A stretch of DNA of 64,000 bases, taken from NCBI GenBank assembly GCA_042434945.1, contig CP170191.1:1612001-1676000 (forward strand), in the 5' to 3' direction. Position numbers and translations under genes: made by a program. Under the pieces are notes generated by a model. The model was not told where the DNA came from and searched no databases. It was given only the letters and a program-made list of their open reading frames with translations. Source of the stretch: Escherichia hormaechei_A (GTDB taxonomy: Bacteria > Pseudomonadota > Gammaproteobacteria > Enterobacterales > Enterobacteriaceae). Of the stretch, positions 58,334 through 64,000 are shown in pieces (position 1 is the stretch's first letter; the number at the start of each line of letters is the position of its first letter).

Positions 58334-59405
58334 ATGACAACGTTTCATTCCTTAACAGTGGCAAAAGTCGAGTCGGAAACCCGTGATGCGGTGACCATTA
58401 CCTTTGCGGTGCCCCAGCCTTTGCAGGAGGCGTATCGCTTTCGCCCCGGTCAACATTTGACCTTAAAAGCCAGCTTTGATGGTGAAGAATTACGCCGTTG
58501 TTACTCCATTTGCCGCAGCTATCTGCCTGGCGAAATTAGTGTGGCGGTGAAAGCCATTGAAGGCGGACGTTTCTCCCGCTATGCCCGCGAACACATCCGC
58601 CAGGGTATGACGCTGGAGGTCATGGTGCCGCAGGGGCATTTCGGCTATCAGCCGCAGGCCGAACGCCAGGGGCGCTATCTGGCAATTGCAGCAGGATCAG
58701 GTATTACGCCAATGCTGGCGATTATCGCCACCACTTTACAAACCGAGCCTGAAAGTCAGTTCACCCTGAACTACGGTAACCGTACCAGCCAGAGCATGAT
58801 GTTTCGCCAGGCACTGGCAGACCTGAAAGACAAATATCCTCAGCGTTTACAGTTGTTGTGCATTTTCAGTCAGGAAACCCTCGACAGCGATCTGCTTCAC
58901 GGGCGTATTGACGGTGAAAAATTACAGTCACTTGGGGCCTCGCTCAATAATTTTCGTCTTTATGATGAGGCATTTATTTGTGGTCCGGCGGCGATGATGG
59001 ATGACGCGGAAACCGCCTTAAAAGCACTGGGAATGCCAGATAAAACCATTCATCTGGAGCGGTTTAATACGCCTGGCACGCGCGTCAAACGTAGCGTTAA
59101 CGTGCAAAGTGACGGACAAAAAAGTGACTGTACGTCAGGATGGGCGGGATCGGGAAATCGTGCTTAATGCCGACGATGAAAGCATTCTCGATGCGGCATT
59201 GCGCCAGGGGGCGGATCTGCCCTATGCCTGCAAAGGCGGCGTCTGTGCGACCTGCAAATGCAAAGTGCTGCGTGGCAAAGTGGCGATGGAAACCAATTAC
59301 AGTCTGGAACCGGATGAACTGGCCGCAGGTTATGTGTTGAGTTGCCAGGCACTGCCGCTGACCAGCGATGTGGTGGTTGACTTTGACGCGAAGGGGATGG
59401 CATGA
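58334..59405 (+). pseudogene. paaE: Epoxidase reductase PaaE, frameshifted as read
   Basis: The reductase that passes NADPH electrons to PaaA: FAD-binding domain (RCYSICRSYLPG ~51-62), NADP domain (IAAGSGITPMLAII ~116-129) and C-terminal plant-type [2Fe-2S] ferredoxin (CKGGVCATCKCKV, last cysteine in LSCQ). A run of six A at 59118-59123, one more than expected, shifts frame after NVQSDGQK; the ferredoxin part continues in another frame to 59405. Correcting one base restores 356 residues, the E. coli length. Translation as read would lack the Fe-S domain. Confidence 0.92.
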
Positions 59406-60166
59406 GCGAACTGATCGTCAGCCGTCAGCACGAGTATTGTTGCTGACCCTTAACCGTCCCGCCGCACGTAATGCGCTAAATAATGCCCTGCTGATGCAAC
59501 TGGTAAATGAACTGGAAGCTGCGGCTACCGATACCAGCATTTCGGTCTGTGTGATTACCGGTAATGCACGCTTTTTTGCCGCGGGGCCGATCTCAACGAA
59601 ATGGCAGAAAAAGATCTCGCGGCCACCTTAAACGATCACGTCCGCAGCTATGGGCGCGATTGCAGGCCTTTAATAAACCACTTATCGCAGCGTCAATGGT
59701 TACGCGCTTGGGGCGGGTTGCGAACTGGCATTGTTGTGCGATGTGGTGGTTGCCGGAGAGAACGCGCGTTTTGGGTTGCCGGAAATCACTCTCGGCAATC
59801 ATGCCTGGCGCAGGCGGAACCGCAACGTTTAATCCGTAGTGTCGGTAAATCGTTAGCCAGCAAATGGTGCTGAGCGGAGAAAGTATCACCGCTCAGCAAG
59901 CACAGCAGGCCGGGCTGGTTAGCGACGTCTTCCCGGCCTCGCTGACGCTGGAGTATGCCCTGAAACAGGCGGCGCGGATGGCACGTCACTCGCCGCTGGC
60001 CTTACAAGCGGCAAAGCAAGCGCTGCGCCAGTCGCAGGAAGTGGCTTTTGCAAGCCGGACTTGCCCAGGAGCGACAGTTATTCACCTTGCTGGCGGCAAC
60101 AGAAGATCGTCATGAAGGCATCTCCGCTTTCTTACAAAACGCACGCCCGACTTTAAAGGACGCTAA
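59402..60166 (+). pseudogene. paaF: 2,3-dehydroadipyl-CoA hydratase PaaF, multiply frameshifted
   Basis: A crotonase-family enoyl-CoA hydratase by its fragments: LTLNRPAARNALNNALLMQL near the start, VCVITGNARFFAAG, then AGENARFGLPEIT-type and LSGESITAQQAQQAGLVSD pieces in different frames. Compared from memory with E. coli paaF, about nine single-base indels occur: missing bases near 59430, 59585, 59635, 59692, 59863 and 60138, and extra bases near 59797, 59820 and 60047. Net change is -3, so ends and length are preserved. As read it cannot make PaaF. The start overlaps the paaE stop (ATGA). Confidence 0.85.
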
Positions 60167-60954
60167 TGATGGAATTCATCCTCAGTCATGTAGAAAAGGG
60201 CGTGATGACACTAACGCTCAACCGCCCGGAACGCCTGAACAGTTTTAATGATGAGATGCACGCACAACTGGCAGAGTGCCTGAAACAGGTCGAGCGCGAC
60301 GACACTATCCGTTGGCCTGTTACTTACAGGTGCCGGGCGCGGATTTTGTGCTGGTCAGGATCTTAACGATCGTAACGTTGATCCACAGGCCCCGCACCGG
60401 ATTTAGGGATGTCAGTTGAACGTTTCTATAACCCACTGGTACGTCGCCTGGCAAAACTGCCAAAACCGGTGATCTGTGCAGTCAATGGCGTGGCGGCAGG
60501 GCAGGCGCAACACTGGCACTGGGGGGCGACATCGTTATTGCTGCCCGTTCAGCAAAATTCGTCATGGCGTTTAGTAAGTTAGGCTTAATACCCGATTGCG
60601 GTGGAACCTGGTTACTGCCACGCGTTGCCGGACGAGCGCGCGCCATGGGGCTGGCACTGCTGGGGAATCAACTGAGTGCTGAACAGGCGCACGAATGGGG
60701 GATGATCTGGCAGGTTGTTGATGATGAAACGCTGGCAGATACCGCGCAACAGCTGGCACGGCATCTGGCGACACAACCGACATTTGGTCTTGGACTTATC
60801 AAGCAAGCGATAAATAGCGCTGAAACCATACGCTCGATACGCAACTGGATCTGGAACGTGACTATCAGCGACTTGCCGGACGGAGCGCAGATTATCGTGA
60901 AGGTGTCAGTGCGTTCCTGGCTAAAACGCTCACCGCAGTTCCACGGGGAAATAG
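60166..60954 (+). pseudogene. paaG: 1,2-epoxyphenylacetyl-CoA isomerase PaaG, multiply frameshifted
   Basis: A crotonase-fold isomerase that converts the epoxide to oxepin-CoA. Intact pieces are MMEFILSHVEKGVMTLTLNR at the start, MSVERFYNPLVRRLAKLPKP, and FSKLGLIPDCGGTWLLPRVA near the middle. By comparison with E. coli paaG from memory, single-base changes occur near 60313 (+), 60386 (-), 60499 (-), 60827 (-), 60923 (+) and 60941 (+), with no net length change (789 bp, expected 262 codons). It overlaps the paaF stop by one base. Confidence 0.85.
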
Positions 60955-60955
60955 C

Positions 60956-62382
60956 ATGATGATAAATGTGCAAACTGTGGCAGTGATTGGGAGCGGCACC
61001 ATGGGGGCAGGCATTGCTGAAGTTGCTGCCAGTCATGGACACCAGGTTTTACTGTATGACATTTCTGCTGAAGCGCTGACCCGCGCAATCGACGGGATAC
61101 ACGCGCGGCTAAATTCACGCGTGACGCGGGGAAAACTGACTGCTGAAACCTGTGAACGCACATTGAAACGCCTGATCCCGGTGACCGATATTCACGCGCT
61201 GGCAGCTGCGGACCTGGTCATTGAAGCGGCGTCTGAACGTCTGGAAGTCAAAAAAGCGCTCTTTGCACAGCTGGCGGAAGTTTGCCCGCCACAAACGCTA
61301 TTGACCACTAACACTTCGTCAATCTCTATAACCGCGATTGCTGCGGAGATAAAAAATCCTGAACGTGTTGCGGGCTGCATTTTTTTAACCCGGCACCGGT
61401 GATGAAGTTGGTGGAGGTGGTCAGTGGGCTGGCAACGGCGGCGGAAGTTGTTGAGCAGTTGTGTGAACTAACGTTGAGTTGGGGTAAGCAGCCTGTGCGC
61501 TGTCATTCGACTCCTGGATTTATCGTTAACCGTGTTGCGCGTCCTTATTATTCCGAGGCCTGGCGGGCACTGGAAGAGCAGGTTGCTGCACCAGAAGTGA
61601 TTGACGCTGCACTTCGCGATGGCGCTGGTTTCCCGATGGGGCCGCTGGAATTAACCGATCTGATTGGTCAGGACGTCAATTTTGCTGTCACCTGTTCGGT
61701 GTTTAACGCTTTCTGGCAGGAGCGTCGTTTTTTACCTTCGCTGGTGCAACAGGAACTGGTGATTGGTGGACGGTTGGGCAAGAAAAGTGGGCTGGGCGTG
61801 TACGACTGGCGCGCGGAACGTGAGGCAGTTGTTGGCCTGGAAGCGGTAAGCGACAGTTTTAGCCCAATGAAAGTAGAAAAGAAAAGTGACGGTGTCACGG
61901 AAATTGACGATGTTTTATTGATTGAGACACAAGGCGAGACGGCACAGGCGCTGGCAATACGACTGGCACGCCCGGTGGTAGTGATCGATAAAATGGCGGG
62001 CAAGGTGGTGACCATTGCTGCTGCAGCGGTGAACCCGGACTCAGCGACCCGCAAGGCCATTTATTACCTGCAACAGCAGGGCAAAACAGTGCTGCAAATT
62101 GCAGATTACCCAGGAATGCTGATTTGGCGAACGGTAGCAATGATCATCAATGAAGCCCTTGATGCGCTTCAAAAAGGCGTGGCCTCTGAACAGGATATCG
62201 ATACCGCCATGCGTCTTGGGGTGAATTATCCATATGGCCCACTTGCCTGGGGAGCGCAACTTGGCTGGCAGCGAATATTAAGGCTCCTTGAAAATCTACA
62301 GCATCACTATGGCGAAGAACGCTATCGCCCATGTTCATTGCTGCGCCAACGGGCGCTTCTGGAGAGCGGTTATGAGTCATAA
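60956..62382 (+). pseudogene. paaH: 3-hydroxyadipyl-CoA dehydrogenase PaaH, frameshifted as read
   Basis: An NAD-dependent 3-hydroxyacyl-CoA dehydrogenase: N-terminal Rossmann motif VIGSGTMGAGIAEVAASHGH (residues ~10-29) and two C-terminal dehydrogenase domains. One missing G near 61373 shifts frame after PERVAG, in the middle of the conserved HFFNPAPVMK segment. Restoring it gives 475 residues, the E. coli length. The downstream frame runs intact to the stop at 62382. It overlaps paaI by 11 bp. Confidence 0.92.
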
Positions 62383-62794
62383 GGCCTGGCAAAATGCCCA
62401 TGCAATGTATGAGAACGATGCCTGCGCCAAAGCGCTTGGCATCGACATTATCTCAATGGATGAAGGCTTTGCTGTAGTGACCATGACCGTCACTGCACAA
62501 ATGCTTAACGGTCATCAAAGTTGCCACGGCGGGCAGCTATTTTCACTGGCTGATACTGCCTTTGCCTACGCCTGCAATAGCCAGGGGCTGGCAGCCGTCG
62601 CTTCTGCCTGCACGATTGATTTTTTGCGTCCAGGCTTTGCCGGAGACACCTTAACTGCTACTGCGCAGGTACGTCATCAGGGCAAGCAAACCGGTGTTTA
62701 CGACATCGAAATTGTTAACCAACAACAAAAAACGGTTGCGCTGTTTCGCGGTAAATCTCACCGCATCGGCGGCACCATTACAGGAGAAGCCTGA
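62372..62794 (+). CDS. paaI: Acyl-CoA thioesterase PaaI
   Basis: A 140-residue hotdog-fold thioesterase that hydrolyses ring-hydroxylated phenylacetyl-CoA and related thioesters, relieving dead-end CoA trapping. The segment GHQSCHGGQLFSLADTAFAY (~48-67) contains the catalytic Asp and the conserved HGG. Start is at ATG 62372 inside the end of paaH; the stop overlaps the paaJ ATG by one base. Intact. Confidence 0.94.
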   Translation: MSHKAWQNAHAMYENDACAKALGIDIISMDEGFAVVTMTVTAQMLNGHQSCHGGQLFSLADTAFAYACNSQGLAAVASACTIDFLRPGFAGDTLTATAQVRHQGKQTGVYDIEIVNQQQKTVALFRGKSHRIGGTITGEA

Positions 62795-63999
62795 TGCGTG
62801 AAGCCTTTATTTGTGACGGAATTCGTACGCCAATTGGTCGCTACGGCGGGGCATTATCAAGTGTTCGGGCTGATGATCTGGCTGCTATCCCTTTGCGGGA
62901 ACTGCTGGTGCGAAACCCGCGTCTCGATGCGGAGTGTATCGATGATGTGATCCTCGGCTGTGCTAATCAGGCGGGAGAAGATAACCGTAACGTAGCCCGG
63001 ATGGCGACTTTACTGGCGGGGCTGCCGCAGAGTGTTTCCGGCACAACCATTAACCGCTTGTGTGGTTCCGGGCTGGACGCACTGGGGTTTGCCGCACGGG
63101 CGATTAAAGCGGGCGATGGCGATTTGCTGATCGCCGGTGGCGTGGAGTCAATGTCACGGGCACCGTTTGTTATGGGCAAGGCAGCCAGTGCATTTTCTCG
63201 TCAGGCTGAGATGTTCGATACCACTATTGGCTGGCGATTTGTGAACCCGCTCATGGCTCAGCAATTTGGAACTGACAGCATGCCGGAAACGGCAGAGAAT
63301 GTAGCTGAACTGTTAAAAATCTCACGAGAAGATCAAGATAGTTTTGCGCTACGCAGTCAGCAACGTACGGCAAAAGCGCAATCCTCAGGCATTCTGGCTG
63401 AGGAGATTGTTCCGGTTGTGTTGAAAAACAAGAAAGGTGTTGTAACAGAAATACAACATGATGAGCATCTGCGCCCGGAAACGACGCTGGAACAGTTACG
63501 TGGGTTAAAAGCACCATTTCGTGCCAATGGGGTGATTACCGCAGGCAATGCTTCCGGGGTGAATGACGGAGCCGCTGCGTTGATTATTGCCAGTGAACAG
63601 ATGGCAGCAGCGCAAGGACTGACACCGCGGGCGCGTATCGTAGCCATGGCAACCGCCGGGGTGGAACCGCGCCTGATGGGGCTTGGTCCGGTGCCTGCAA
63701 CTCGCCGGGTGCTGGAACGCGCAGGGCTGAGTATTCACGATATGGACGTGATTGAACTGAACGAAGCGTTCGCGGCCCAGGCGTTGGGTGTACTACGCGA
63801 ATTGGGGCTGCCTGATGATGCCCCACATGTTAACCCCAACGGAGGCGCTATCGCCTTAGGCCATCCGTTGGGAATGAGTGGTGCCCGCCTGGCACTGGCT
63901 GCCAGCCATGAGCTGCATCGGCGTAACGGTCGTTACGCATTGTGCACCATGTGCATCGGTGTCGGTCAGGGCATCGCCATGATTCTGGAGCGTGTTTGA
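62794..63999 (+). CDS. paaJ: 3-oxoadipyl-CoA/3-oxo-5,6-dehydrosuberyl-CoA thiolase PaaJ
   Basis: A 401-residue thiolase that cleaves the 3-oxoacyl-CoA intermediates of the pathway, releasing acetyl-CoA and finally succinyl-CoA. Nucleophile Cys is in NRLCGSGLDAL (~90); His in GGAIALGHPLGMSGAR (~352-358) and the second Cys in CTMCIGVGQG (~386-388). It is complete, ending one base before the window edge. paaK (ligase) would be expected next. Confidence 0.95.
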   Translation: MREAFICDGIRTPIGRYGGALSSVRADDLAAIPLRELLVRNPRLDAECIDDVILGCANQAGEDNRNVARMATLLAGLPQSVSGTTINRLCGSGLDALGFAARAIKAGDGDLLIAGGVESMSRAPFVMGKAASAFSRQAEMFDTTIGWRFVNPLMAQQFGTDSMPETAENVAELLKISREDQDSFALRSQQRTAKAQSSGILAEEIVPVVLKNKKGVVTEIQHDEHLRPETTLEQLRGLKAPFRANGVITAGNASGVNDGAAALIIASEQMAAAQGLTPRARIVAMATAGVEPRLMGLGPVPATRRVLERAGLSIHDMDVIELNEAFAAQALGVLRELGLPDDAPHVNPNGGAIALGHPLGMSGARLALAASHELHRRNGRYALCTMCIGVGQGIAMILERV

Positions 64000-64000
64000 G

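Noticed and set aside
1..64000. tRNA, rRNA or intact insertion sequences
   Set aside because: None was recognised by eye on either strand; REP elements and degraded fragments were the only repeat-type sequences found.

Overview
The window is chromosomal DNA from a member of the Enterobacteriaceae, most likely Enterobacter or a close relative. Gene order follows the Escherichia coli K-12 neighbourhoods ynfE-ynfD-ynfC-speG-ynfB-ynfA-rspA-rspB-ydfJ-ydfI-ydfZ-rspR-ydfG-dcp and ldhA-ydbH-ynbE-ydbL-feaR-feaB-tynA-paaZ-paaA..J. The first ~55.5 kb is diverged from E. coli at the protein level and carries several lineage-specific insertions. All family assignments and E. coli comparisons were made from memory; no search was run.

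Layout. 0-5.4 kb: a DUF1275 membrane protein, a NepI-like exporter, an exported hydrolase with a divergent LysR regulator, and an AT-rich chloramphenicol acetyltransferase followed by an unknown small gene. 5.4-14 kb: SOS-controlled yebG, the anaerobic molybdoenzyme operon ynfE-ynfG-ynfH-dmsD with an FNR-like site, ynfD, an AT-rich glycosyltransferase insertion, then ynfC, speG-ynfB and ynfA. 14-25 kb: an rsp sugar-acid region (rspA, rspB, ydfJ, ydfI, regulator rspR) into which a uronate isomerase and a GPH-family sugar transporter gene have been inserted. Together these could form a complete hexuronate-to-KDG route. 25-39 kb: dcp, yncE, a FhuE-like siderophore receptor, an ABC importer pair without its ATPase, an SOS-controlled DinI-like gene, an amino-acid transporter, a split PQQ dehydrogenase and small periplasmic stress proteins.

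39-55 kb: gnsA-like, ldhA, the ydbH-ynbE-ydbL envelope operon, and the aromatic amine route feaR/feaB/tynA with paired FeaR-type sites before both feaB and tynA. A GGDEF cyclase and an alkylsulfatase sit between feaB and tynA. The feaB/cyclase junction is a fourfold ~226-bp tandem repeat made of the two gene tails plus a REP pair. 55-64 kb: paaZ and paaABCDEFGHIJ for phenylacetate catabolism. Amine oxidase and FeaB convert phenylethylamine to phenylacetate, which the paa enzymes degrade towards acetyl-CoA and succinyl-CoA.

Two things stand out. First, sequence character changes between paaZ and paaA: paaA-J looks nearly identical to the E. coli genes and is less GC-rich than the flanks. Second, about twenty single-base indels, many at short homopolymers, break paaZ, paaE, paaF, paaG and paaH, while recognised genes elsewhere read intact. 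This fits a local sequence-quality problem, a chimeric assembly, or recent transfer followed by decay. No rRNA, tRNA, CRISPR array or intact insertion sequence was seen.
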